39,884 nt of DNA from Pelagibius sp050043265 (GTDB lineage Bacteria > Pseudomonadota > Alphaproteobacteria > Kiloniellales > Kiloniellaceae), in assembly GCA_050043265.1 (NCBI GenBank), contig JBHJIR010000096.1, positions 1 through 39,884 of the forward strand, given 5' to 3'. A program made the position numbers and the translations under genes. Within the stretch, counting starts at the first letter, position 1. Every line of letters starts with the position of its first letter. Below are positions 1 through 10,009 of this stretch, piece by piece. The notes beneath the pieces are model-generated. The model worked only from the letters and a program-made list of their open reading frames with translations. It searched no databases and had not been told where the DNA came from.

Positions 1-792
1 ATCGACGCCCAGGACTGCGAACGCCTGACCCTGGCACAGATCGCCATGACACTGGACGGCAGCCCCTGGCACCTGCAGCGGCTGTTCAAGCGGGTCATGG
101 GTGTCAGCCCGCGCGACTATGCCGACGCGCGCCGCAACGCCGCCTTCCGCGAACAGTTGAAGAACGGCGAGTCCATCGCCCAGGCAACCTACGGCGCCGG
201 CTACGGCTCATCCTCGCGCGTCTACGAGCGCGCCGAGCGCATGCTGGGCATGACCCCGGCGTCCTACGCCAAGGGCGGCAAGGGCGCGGTCATCGTCTAC
301 GACACCGTCGACTCGCCGCTGGGCCGCCTGCTGGTCGCCGCCACCGCCAAGGGCTTGTGCTTCCTCAGCATCGGCAGCGACGACGCGGCGCTGATCGAGG
401 AACTGAAGCACGAATTTCCCCAGGCCGAGCGCATCACCCGCGATCAGCACTCTATCGCCCAGTCGGTTTCCGTGGTGATCGACTTCCTGGAGGGCAAGAT
501 CCCCCATGCCGAACTGCCCCTCGACGTGCGCGCCACCGCCTTCCAGCGCCGGGTGTGGAACGAGCTGATCGCGATTCCCTGCGGCGAGACGCTGAGCTAC
601 TCCGAGATCGCCGAGCGGATGGGCGTGCCGCGCGGCCAGCGCGCGGTCGGCCGCGCCTGCGCCACCAATCCGGTCTCCCTGGTCATCCCCTGCCATCGCG
701 CCCTGCGCGAGGACGGCGGATTGGGCGGGTATCGATGGGGCCTGGAGCGCAAGGCGGTGCTGCTCGAGACCGAGGCCGACCATCCGGAGTGA
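1..792 (+). CDS. ada: Ada-type methylated-DNA repair protein, 5' truncated by window
   Basis: The reading frame is open from the first base, so the true start and the N-terminal metal-binding Ada domain lie outside the window. The first ~90 visible residues look like an AraC-type helix-turn-helix domain (WHLQRLFKRVMGVSPRDY is the typical second helix-turn-helix). The rest is the O6-alkylguanine-DNA alkyltransferase domain. Its PCHR motif is present, with the acceptor cysteine codon at 691-693, followed by the usual GGYRWG segment. In this family the protein moves alkyl groups from O6-methylguanine to cysteine and, once methylated at the N-terminus, activates transcription. The residue after PCHR is Ala, where Val is usual. 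Whether the N-terminal domain exists cannot be seen, so a shorter AraC-MGMT fusion is possible. Confidence 0.88.
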   Translation: MDAQDCERLTLAQIAMTLDGSPWHLQRLFKRVMGVSPRDYADARRNAAFREQLKNGESIAQATYGAGYGSSSRVYERAERMLGMTPASYAKGGKGAVIVYDTVDSPLGRLLVAATAKGLCFLSIGSDDAALIEELKHEFPQAERITRDQHSIAQSVSVVIDFLEGKIPHAELPLDVRATAFQRRVWNELIAIPCGETLSYSEIAERMGVPRGQRAVGRACATNPVSLVIPCHRALREDGGLGGYRWGLERKAVLLETEADHPE

Positions 793-925
793 TGCTTCGA
801 GACGGTCTCCCGCAAAAGGCGGGAGACCTCCTCAGCATGCGGTTACATTTTTCGGATTATCTTCAAATCGCCTCACCCTGAAGGAACCGCCCGGTTGGGC
901 GCCGTCTCGAAGGGCGGGGCGATCG
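792..925. repeat. REP-like double palindrome, copy 1
   Basis: Two inverted repeats follow the ada stop. The first has arms GGTCTCCCGC (804-813) and GCGGGAGACC (819-828), flanked by the conserved words TTCGAGACG and CCTCCTCAG. The second spans about 870-920 and carries CCTCACCCTGA and CGTCTCGAAGGGCG. The same words recur at 22055-22158 and 28309-28415, so this is a dispersed intergenic family. It may also end ada transcription. Confidence 0.75.
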
Positions 926-928
926 GCA

Positions 929-1168
929 CTATAGGTAACGGCCGCGCTCCAGGATCTCCAGGGTGTATTCGCGGTAGGTCATGCCGAGCGCCTGGGCGCG
1001 CTTCAGGCGGCGGCGCACGATCTCCAGCGGCGGCGTCTTCCAGGCCGCCGCGCAAGCCCAGCGCCAGACAAAGAGGTGCCCCTGGGACTCGACCAGCGGC
1101 GGTCCCTCGTTGTGGCCGATCCCCGCCGGCGCGGGCCCGGCCGCGCGGTCCGGTGAAGCGGCGTCCAA
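929..1168 (-). CDS. Small conserved alphaproteobacterial protein with GHNEGPPL motif
   Basis: About 79 residues. The motif GIGHNEGPPL is followed by a tryptophan-rich stretch and the C-terminus REYTLEILERGRYL. The GHNxGPPL motif is familiar from short uncharacterised alphaproteobacterial proteins; I know of no function. The start is uncertain. No ATG fits, and the TTG at 1166-1168 has an AGGAA-like sequence upstream; a GTG further upstream near 1231 is the alternative. The amino-acid pattern is coherent and ends at a TAG at 929-931, which argues for a real gene. It is divergent from the YgjP-type peptidase gene that follows. Confidence 0.6.
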   Translation of the reverse strand: MDAASPDRAAGPAPAGIGHNEGPPLVESQGHLFVWRWACAAAWKTPPLEIVRRRLKRAQALGMTYREYTLEILERGRYL

Positions 1169-1315
1169 GCGGCGGAATTCCTGAACTAACGTACTGACAA
1201 GGCGGCAACAATCCGGCCCCGGATGAAAGGCTAGCACGGCCCCGGCGCGCGCCGCCAGCCCGCTGCCATGCCGTGGCTCTTGCCGGATTCGGAGTCGCCG
1301 GGATATAGAGTCTGC

Positions 1316-2023
1316 ATGCCCCTGCGACTGGATGCGCCGCGCAGCCTGCGGCTTGATACACGCGACGTGCCGATGGAGATCAGCCGCCATCCGCGCGCCC
1401 GGCGCATTACCCTGCGGCTGAACGCCAACGGCGACGGCGTGCAGCTGGTGCTGCCGCGGCGCACCGCCATCCACGAAGCCATCGCCTTTGCCGAACGCAA
1501 CAGCGGCTGGATCCTGAAACACCTCGAAAAGGTGCCGGCGCGCATTCCCTTCACCGACGGCGCGGTGATCCCGCTGTTGGGCCAGGATCATGTCATCGCC
1601 CACGACCCGGTCGCCCGGATTGGCGTGAAGCGCGGCGACGGCACCCTCTACGTCTCCGGCCAGCCGGAGCACCTGGCCCGGCGCGTCGGCGATTTCCTGA
1701 AGCGCGAGGCCCGCGCCGAGCTCGGCGCCCGCGCCCGCGACAAGGCGGCGCGCATCGCCCGCCGCGTGGCGCGCCTGAGCCTGCGCGACACCCGCAGCCG
1801 CTGGGGCTCCTGCAATTCCGACGGCAACCTGAACTTCTCCTGGCGCCTCATCCTGGCGCCCGAGCCGGTACTCGACTACGTCGTCGCCCACGAGGTGGCA
1901 CATCTGGTCGAGCTGAACCATTCGCCGCGGTTCTGGAAACTGGCCGGCTCGCTGACCGACGACATGACCGGCGCCAAGATCTGGCTGCGCCGCAACGGCG
2001 CCCAACTGTGGCGCTACGGCTAA
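1316..2023 (+). CDS. YgjP-type (M48-like, DUF45) zinc metallopeptidase
   Basis: 235 residues from the chosen ATG; an in-frame ATG at 1268 would add 16 residues but has no ribosome-binding site. The zinc site is HEVAH (His192, Glu193, His196) with His202 as likely third ligand. It is preceded by the family hallmark SRWGSC (161-166). The N-terminal half carries the RRITLRLN segment common in this family. These are small cytosolic proteins related to M48 peptidases, and their substrates are largely unknown. The gene stands alone on the plus strand, and its stop is 4 bases from the stop of the convergent VOC gene. Confidence 0.85.
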   Translation: MPLRLDAPRSLRLDTRDVPMEISRHPRARRITLRLNANGDGVQLVLPRRTAIHEAIAFAERNSGWILKHLEKVPARIPFTDGAVIPLLGQDHVIAHDPVARIGVKRGDGTLYVSGQPEHLARRVGDFLKREARAELGARARDKAARIARRVARLSLRDTRSRWGSCNSDGNLNFSWRLILAPEPVLDYVVAHEVAHLVELNHSPRFWKLAGSLTDDMTGAKIWLRRNGAQLWRYG

Positions 2024-2027
2024 GGCC

Positions 2028-2468
2028 TCAGCCCCTTTCTTTTTTCGCGCTGTGCACCGAGGGCACCCAGACGTAGCCGTCGGGTCCCGCGATGTAGGCC
2101 TCACGCAGGCCGTGCGGTTTGTCGGCGGGGGCCTGCAGCACGGTGAACCCCTGGGCGTCGGGGCGCGCCGCCGCCGCGTCCGGGTCGACGCCGTAGAGCC
2201 GCAGTTCCAGCCCGGCGCCACGGATCGCCCCATCGCCGGTCAGGGCCAGCAGGGGGTTGCTGTGATAGCTGGCATCGGAGTGCAGCATCCACTGGTGGCC
2301 CTGGTAGCGGCAGACCGCGAAGTCGGCGTCGGCATGGAGAGTCTCCACGCCCAGGACCCGGGTCAGGAAGGCGAGGCTGGCGGCAACATCGCTGACCAGG
2401 ATGTTGACGCCGAAACCGGTGAGGGAGCGGCCGTAGGCGGCGGCCGGCATGAAGGTGCTTTCGGCCAT
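2028..2468 (-). CDS. VOC/glyoxalase-superfamily protein
   Basis: 146 residues from an ATG with AGAGGA about 10 bases upstream; longer in-frame starts exist but lack a site. The protein shows the paired beta-alpha-beta-beta-beta pattern of the vicinal oxygen chelate fold (VNILVSDVAASLAFLTRVLG in the first half, AYIAGPDGYVWVPS in the second). These are metal-dependent lyases, dioxygenases or resistance proteins. The metal ligands are not clearly those of lactoylglutathione lyase, so no specific reaction is assigned. It is divergent from the efflux gene at 2621. Confidence 0.75.
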   Translation of the reverse strand: MAESTFMPAAAYGRSLTGFGVNILVSDVAASLAFLTRVLGVETLHADADFAVCRYQGHQWMLHSDASYHSNPLLALTGDGAIRGAGLELRLYGVDPDAAAARPDAQGFTVLQAPADKPHGLREAYIAGPDGYVWVPSVHSAKKERG

Positions 2469-2492
2469 GACCTGAATTCCTCTGCGCGGTTC

Positions 2493-2522
2493 TTGCGATT
2501 GCTTCCCTGGGGCGACTATAAG
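2493..2522 (+). promoter_or_regulatory. Possible sigma70-type promoter for the efflux gene
   Basis: TTGCGA (2493-2498), an 18-base spacer and TATAAG (2517-2522) lie about 100 bases upstream of the Bcr/CflA start. The match is fair rather than strong. Confidence 0.35.
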
Positions 2523-2620
2523 CGGGGGCGGGGTCCCCCCGTAAACATCCACTTTCCCGCATCGCTCGGGGGCCAGTTCGCCTGCCTGTCCTGGCCGCTG
2601 GACCCTGTTCCGGAGTTTCC

Positions 2621-3823
2621 ATGGCGCGTGCCGAGAGTCTGCTCGTCTCTGTCCTGTTGACCGCCATGGTCGCCCTGGGGCCGATCTCCACCGATCTCTA
2701 CCTGCCCTCGCTGCCGGCGATCGGCGTTGCCCTCGGTGCCGACCATGGCCAGGTGCAGCTGACCCTCTCGGTCTTCCTCGCCGGCTTCGCCGTCAGCCAG
2801 CTCGCCTGCGGCCCGCTGTCGGACCGCTTCGGGCGGCGCCCCGTGATTCTGGGCGGGCTGGTGATCTATCTCGCCGCCAGCCTGGCCTGCGCCGCCGCCG
2901 CCAGCATCGAGATGCTGATCTTCGCCCGCTTCTGCCAGGCGGTCGGCGCCTGCGTCGGGCCGGTGCTGGGCCGCGCGGCAGTGCGCGACATCTACGGCCG
3001 CGAGCGCGCCGCGCGCATGCTGTCCTACATGGGCATGGTGATGGCGCTGGCCCCCGCCTTCGGACCGCTCCTGGGCGGCTTCCTGGAGGTCGGGTTCGGC
3101 TGGCGCGCCAACTTCCTGGTGGTCTCCGCCGTCGCGCTGGTCATCCTGGTCGCCACCCTGGTCACCCTGCCGGAGACCAACCAGTGGAAAAGCCCGGACG
3201 CCACCCAGCCGGGGCGCATCATCGGCAACTACCGCGCGCTGCTGCGCCACCGCAGCTATGTCGGCTACGTGCTGATCGTTGCCTGCACCTATTCCGGCAT
3301 CTTCTCGTTTATCTCCGGCTCGTCCTTCGTGCTGATCGGGCTACTCGGCCTCAGTCCCCTGGTCTACGGCTTCTGTTTCGCCGCCATCGTCGTCGGGTAC
3401 ATGGTCGGCGCCTTCGGATCGGGCCGCTTCACCGTGCTGATCGGGCTGGAGCGCATGGTGCAGATCGGTACCGCCATACAGGTCGCCGGCGGCCTGGCCG
3501 GCGTCGCGCTCTACGCCGCCGGGATCGTCAACGTGGCCAGCATCATCATCCCGGTCGCCATCTTCATGGTCGGCACGGGGCTGGCCATGCCCAACGCCCA
3601 GGCCGGCGCCATCGGGCCTTTTCCGCGCATGGCGGGCGCCGCCTCGGCGCTGCTCGGGTTCTGCCAGATGGGCCTGGCCGCGCTGGTCGGCATCGCCGTC
3701 GGCCACGGCAGCGGCGAGTCGGCACTGACCATGATGGCGGCCATCGCCTTGGTCGCCCTGGGCGGGGCCTTGGCCTACTGGCTGGTGGTGCGCCCGGCGC
3801 CGCAGATCGCTGGCGGCGACTGA
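2621..3823 (+). CDS. Bcr/CflA-family multidrug efflux MFS transporter
   Basis: 400 residues, almost entirely hydrophobic segments consistent with 12 membrane spans. The family marks are STDLYLPSLP (23-32) in helix 1 and the MFS loop motif GPLSDRFGRRPV (64-75) between helices 2 and 3. Bcr/CflA proteins are inner-membrane proton-drug antiporters (bicyclomycin, sulfonamides, chloramphenicol-type drugs, dipeptides); the actual substrate cannot be read from sequence. Nothing nearby suggests a dedicated regulator. The gene ends just before the large palindromes at 3846-3984, which probably stop transcription from both sides. Confidence 0.9.
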   Translation: MARAESLLVSVLLTAMVALGPISTDLYLPSLPAIGVALGADHGQVQLTLSVFLAGFAVSQLACGPLSDRFGRRPVILGGLVIYLAASLACAAAASIEMLIFARFCQAVGACVGPVLGRAAVRDIYGRERAARMLSYMGMVMALAPAFGPLLGGFLEVGFGWRANFLVVSAVALVILVATLVTLPETNQWKSPDATQPGRIIGNYRALLRHRSYVGYVLIVACTYSGIFSFISGSSFVLIGLLGLSPLVYGFCFAAIVVGYMVGAFGSGRFTVLIGLERMVQIGTAIQVAGGLAGVALYAAGIVNVASIIIPVAIFMVGTGLAMPNAQAGAIGPFPRMAGAASALLGFCQMGLAALVGIAVGHGSGESALTMMAAIALVALGGALAYWLVVRPAPQIAGGD

Positions 3824-3845
3824 CGCACCCCCATCGCGTAACGAC

Positions 3846-3984
3846 TAGATCAGATCACGGTTGGATGGAATCGCCTGCGGCGATCCATCAACCGTGTGAA
3901 GCTGATCTATCTCTTTGAGGTAGAGCGGATTCACGCGATCGGACGAAACCGCAAAGCGGTTCCGTCTGATCACGATCCGCTCTA
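3846..3984. repeat. Two tandem 64-bp imperfect palindromes between convergent genes
   Basis: Palindrome 1 (3846-3909) has outer arms TAGATCAG/CTGATCTA and inner arms around CACGGTTG and CAACCGTG. Palindrome 2 (3921-3984) has outer arms TAGAGCGGAT/ATCCGCTCTA and inner arms GAAACCGC/GCGGTTCC. Palindrome 2 includes the last bases and the TAG stop of the penicillin-binding protein gene. The position between convergent genes suggests a bidirectional terminator, and the form also suits a mobile intergenic palindrome. Confidence 0.8.
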
Positions 3985-6084
3985 GTCGCGCTGGTCGTTG
4001 CGCTGCCAGAAGGGCTTGTCGTCCTCGCGGGCGGCGGGGCGCGCCGGCGTGCCCGCGGTGGGCGCCGAGGCCGACTGGTCGGCGGTGAGGCCCTTCAGGA
4101 TGCGGCCGATGAAGCCGCCGATGCTGTCGTCCTGCGGTTTTTCCGCGATCAGAGCGCCGCCGCCCGGCAAGGGGCGCTGCGGCAGGCCGTCGAGGCCACG
4201 CTTCATCACCCGGCCCCACAGCCGCGCCGGCAGCGAACCGCCGGTCACCTTGTTCATCGGCGCGCCGTCGTCGTTGCCGAACCACACACCGGTCACCAGT
4301 TCCGCGGTAAAGCCGACGAACCAGGCGTCGCGGAAGTCCTGGCTGGTCCCCGTCTTACCGGCGGCGGCGCGGCCCGGCTGTGCCGCCTTGCCGGTACCCC
4401 AGACGACAACCGCCGACATCATGTTGGACAGTTGCGCCAGGTGGTGCGCCGAGACCACCGTCTCGCCGGGCGCTCGGTCGCGCTGGAACAGCAGTTGGCC
4501 GCGGGCGTCGCGGATCTCGGTGATGCCGTAGGGCGTCACCCGGCGGCCCTGGTTGGCAAAGACGGCGTAAGCGCCGGTCAGTTCCAGCAGCGTCACCTCG
4601 GAAGCGCCGAGCGCGATGCCGCCGGTCGGCCTGAGATCGCTGGAGATGCCGAGGCGCTGAGCCGTGGCCACCACGGTCTTGGGGCCGACCTTCTGAGTCA
4701 CCCGCACGGCCACCGAGTTCATCGAACGGGCGAAGGATTCGCGCAGGGTGACGTCGCCGTAGTAGTGATCGCCGTAGTTGCCCGGCGTCCACTTGCCGAC
4801 GCGCACAGGCGCGTCCTTCACGGGACTGTCGGGGGTGAGGCCCGCCTCCAGTCCGGCGAGATAGACGAAGGCCTTGAAGGCCGAGCCCGGCTGGCGCAAC
4901 GCCTGGGACACGCGATTGAACTGGCTGTCGCCGTAGTCGCGCCCGCCGATCAGGGCGCGCACCGCGCCGTCGGGCGCCAGGCTGACCAGCGCCGCCTGAC
5001 CGGCCTGACGCTTGGTGCTTTCCTCGTTCAGCACGGTCGTCAGTTCCTGGTTGGCAATGTTCTGCAGGCTGGGATCGAGAGTGGTAACCACGCGGATGTC
5101 AGTGTCGATGCCGCCCAGGTAGTCGCGCACCTGGGCCAGGATCCAGTCGGCGAAATAGGGCGCGATGTCGTCGCGCGCCACGTGCGTCGGCGTCTTCTCG
5201 CGCAGCGCCGCCTCGGCCTGGTCCGCGGTGATGAAGCCGGTATCGACCATGGTCTGCAGCACCAGGCCGGCGCGCTGGTCCGCCCCGGCGGGATCGTGCG
5301 ACGGGTTCAGCCGCGACGGCGCTTTCAGCAGGCCGGCCAGCAGCGCGGACTCGTAGAGCGTTACCCGGGTCGCCGGCTTGCCGAAGTAGTGTCGCGCCGC
5401 GGCATCCACGCCGTAGGTGCCGGCGCCGAGATAGACCCGGTTCAGGTAGATGGTGAGAATCTGGTCCTTGGTGAAGCGGTGCTCCAGCCAGAACGCCAGC
5501 ATGACCTCCTGGATCTTGCGCTTCAGGGTGCGGTCGGAAGTGAGGAAGAGGTTCTTGGCGAGCTGCTGAGTCAGCGTCGAGCCGCCCTGGGAGATGCGGC
5601 CATCGCGCAGGTTCACATATACCGCACGCAGCAGGCCGCGATAGTCGATGCCGCCGTGGTCGTAGAAGCGGCGGTCCTCCACTGCGATCACCGCATGGGG
5701 CAGATGCGGCGGCAACGCCTGCAGGCTGTAGGTCGCCCCGAAGCGGTCGCCGAAGGAGGCCAGGTGCGTGCCGTCGGCGGCCAGCAGGGTGACGTTGGGC
5801 CGCCGCGTCATCCGTTCGATCTCGCCGATTTCCGGCAGGTCGTAGGCGTAGTAGGCAAACACCCCGCCGATCGCCACGCAGACCCAGATGGCGGCGACCA
5901 GCGACCAGGTGACCACGCGGCGCAACAGGCAGGCGGCACGCTTGGCCTTGGCGGTGCGCGCGGTCTTTCTGGACTTGCCTTTACCGGGGCCTTTGCCGCC
6001 TCCACCGCGGGCCCCATTGCGGTCGGGGCCGCGGCGCTTGGACGGCTGACTTGAGACAGTTGTCTTGCGGCTGCGCTCCGCCAT
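3982..6084 (-). CDS. Class A penicillin-binding protein (PBP1A type)
   Basis: 700 residues. A basic, glycine-rich cytoplasmic tail (1-55) is followed by one membrane segment (about 57-80). The GT51 glycosyltransferase domain has EDRRFYDHGG (catalytic Glu136), GGSTLTQQLAKN (168-179) and an intact EVMLAFWLEHRFTK-type motif. The transpeptidase domain has SAFK (Ser401, Lys404), SMN (454-456) and KTGTS (577-581). It would polymerise lipid II and cross-link peptidoglycan in the periplasm. At 700 residues it is shorter than E. coli PBP1A and seems to lack the inserted OB-like domain; the tail is a disordered Ala/Pro stretch. It lies 83 bases downstream of gyrB on the same strand, probably with its own promoter. 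Confidence 0.95.
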   Translation of the reverse strand: MAERSRKTTVSSQPSKRRGPDRNGARGGGGKGPGKGKSRKTARTAKAKRAACLLRRVVTWSLVAAIWVCVAIGGVFAYYAYDLPEIGEIERMTRRPNVTLLAADGTHLASFGDRFGATYSLQALPPHLPHAVIAVEDRRFYDHGGIDYRGLLRAVYVNLRDGRISQGGSTLTQQLAKNLFLTSDRTLKRKIQEVMLAFWLEHRFTKDQILTIYLNRVYLGAGTYGVDAAARHYFGKPATRVTLYESALLAGLLKAPSRLNPSHDPAGADQRAGLVLQTMVDTGFITADQAEAALREKTPTHVARDDIAPYFADWILAQVRDYLGGIDTDIRVVTTLDPSLQNIANQELTTVLNEESTKRQAGQAALVSLAPDGAVRALIGGRDYGDSQFNRVSQALRQPGSAFKAFVYLAGLEAGLTPDSPVKDAPVRVGKWTPGNYGDHYYGDVTLRESFARSMNSVAVRVTQKVGPKTVVATAQRLGISSDLRPTGGIALGASEVTLLELTGAYAVFANQGRRVTPYGITEIRDARGQLLFQRDRAPGETVVSAHHLAQLSNMMSAVVVWGTGKAAQPGRAAAGKTGTSQDFRDAWFVGFTAELVTGVWFGNDDGAPMNKVTGGSLPARLWGRVMKRGLDGLPQRPLPGGGALIAEKPQDDSIGGFIGRILKGLTADQSASAPTAGTPARPAAREDDKPFWQRNDQRD

Positions 6085-6167
6085 GGCCCTATAGATAGAG
6101 AAATCCGGGGTGCTTCACCACTGCCCAGCAGCGGCCCTGCGGTGGCATTCTTGGGGCACCCGCAAGC

Positions 6168-8639
<2,472 letters not shown>

Positions 8640-8673
8640 AGAGAAGAACCTGATTTCGCTTCTTTAGATAACA

Positions 8674-9981
8674 TCACGAGGCGGCGGAGGCGGCGGGACT
8701 GACCGCGCCGTCGTTCACCGCAAAAAACTGTGCCCGGCCGCCAAGGCCGTCGAAGTCGGCAGCGTCGGTACCGGTCAGCCAGGCCTGGGCGCCGAGGCCG
8801 AGAATCTCTTCGTACAGCGCCGCCCGGCGTGTCGCATCCAGGTGCGCGGCCACTTCGTCGAGCAGCAGCAGCGGCGCGGCGCCGCGCTCCAACGTCAGCA
8901 GGCGCGCATGAGCCAGCAGGATGGCGATCAGCAGCGCCTTCTGTTCGCCCGTCGAGCAAAGCTCCGCGGCGATACCCTTGGCCCGGTGCTGCGCCAGCAG
9001 ATCGCTGCGGTGCGGTCCCAGGCCGGCGCCGCCGCTTTCGGCATCCTGTCGGCGCCGCGCGGCGAGGCCATCGCGCAGCTTGTCTTCGGCGTCCAAGGCA
9101 GGGCCGGCCCGCAGCCAGCCCTCCACCGCGCCGTCCAGGCCCAGGATCACCTTGGGGAACGGCCCCTCGGCGTCGTCGCAGGCGCGCTGCAGCCGTTCCA
9201 CCATGTCGAGCCGCGCGGCGGCGATGGCGCCAACGCGCGTCGCCAGCGAGTCTTCCAGCGAGGCCAGCCACGCGGCATCGCCCTGGCCGGTCTTCAGCAG
9301 GCGGGCCCGCTCGCGCAGCGAATGCTCATAGGCATTGCAGCGCGCCGAATGCTCCGGGTCGAAGCCGTAGACCAGACGGTCGAGGAAGCGCCGCCGGCCG
9401 CCGGCGCCTTCGCGGAACAGAGCGTCCATCTGCGGCGTCAGCCAGACCAGCGACAGCACCTCGGACAGCGCCTGCTGGCCGCGCGCCGCGTTGCCGTCCA
9501 CCCGCACCAGGCGGCGCTCGCGCCCGAGGCCGCCGCCCAAGCCACCGGGGCCACCGGCCCCCTCGACTCCCCGCGCCCCTATATTCTGCGCCCGGGCGTG
9601 CTGGCCGGGATCGCGCCCACTGCCGAGATCGCGCGGACCGTCCGGCGTCATCACCGTCGCGGCGACGGCCCAGGGGGTCCCCGTTTCCGCGCCGGGCAGG
9701 CGGCGGTCGATCTCGCTGAGCCGCGCCCCGCGCAGGCCGCGCCCGGGCGACAGGAAGGAGATCGCTTCCAGCAGGTTCGTCTTGCCGGCGCCGTTGGGCC
9801 CGGTCAGCACCACCGGTGCCGGGTCAAGCCGCAGTTCTGCCTGGGCGTAGCAGCGGAACTGCGTCACCAGCAGGCGGTTCAGCCACAGGCCCGCCCCGCT
9901 GCGCGGCTGCGGCACGGCACCTGCGTCCGCATCGCCCCAGGTGGCGGCGTTCAGCAAGAGGACCGGCGGAGGTTGTTGCAA
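8674..9981 (-). CDS. recF: DNA replication and repair protein RecF
   Basis: RecF binds ssDNA-dsDNA junctions and helps load RecA at gaps. Walker A is GPNGAGKT (61-68), the ABC signature is STGEQKALL, and Walker B is LLLLDEVAAHLD. The N-terminal FRCYAQAEL matches the family FRNY segment. The start is uncertain: the coordinates use a TTG, and a GTG about 22 codons in would remove a non-conserved leader. An ATG nearby is out of frame. Residues 118-156 form a glycine-rich stretch not normal for RecF. The gene is 28 bases from the dnaN stop and 34 bases from gyrB, so the three are probably cotranscribed. Confidence 0.94.
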   Translation of the reverse strand: MQQPPPVLLLNAATWGDADAGAVPQPRSGAGLWLNRLLVTQFRCYAQAELRLDPAPVVLTGPNGAGKTNLLEAISFLSPGRGLRGARLSEIDRRLPGAETGTPWAVAATVMTPDGPRDLGSGRDPGQHARAQNIGARGVEGAGGPGGLGGGLGRERRLVRVDGNAARGQQALSEVLSLVWLTPQMDALFREGAGGRRRFLDRLVYGFDPEHSARCNAYEHSLRERARLLKTGQGDAAWLASLEDSLATRVGAIAAARLDMVERLQRACDDAEGPFPKVILGLDGAVEGWLRAGPALDAEDKLRDGLAARRRQDAESGGAGLGPHRSDLLAQHRAKGIAAELCSTGEQKALLIAILLAHARLLTLERGAAPLLLLDEVAAHLDATRRAALYEEILGLGAQAWLTGTDAADFDGLGGRAQFFAVNDGAVSPAASAAS

Positions 9982-10009
9982 CGGTGGTTCATGATTCCGC
10001 TAAGCCGTC

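Noticed and set aside
2101..2691. Minus-strand open frame covering the VOC gene and the start of the efflux gene
   Set aside because: Arginine- and proline-rich frame-shifted shadow of the VOC gene with no conserved pattern.
4432..6054. Long open frame opposite the penicillin-binding protein gene
   Set aside because: It is the GC-rich antisense shadow of a gene whose motifs are complete on the minus strand; its own sequence has no domain pattern.
6107..6161. Possible terminator between gyrB and the PBP gene (GGGTGC/GCACCC arms)
   Set aside because: The arms are short, the inner pairing is poor and there is no T run on the minus strand.
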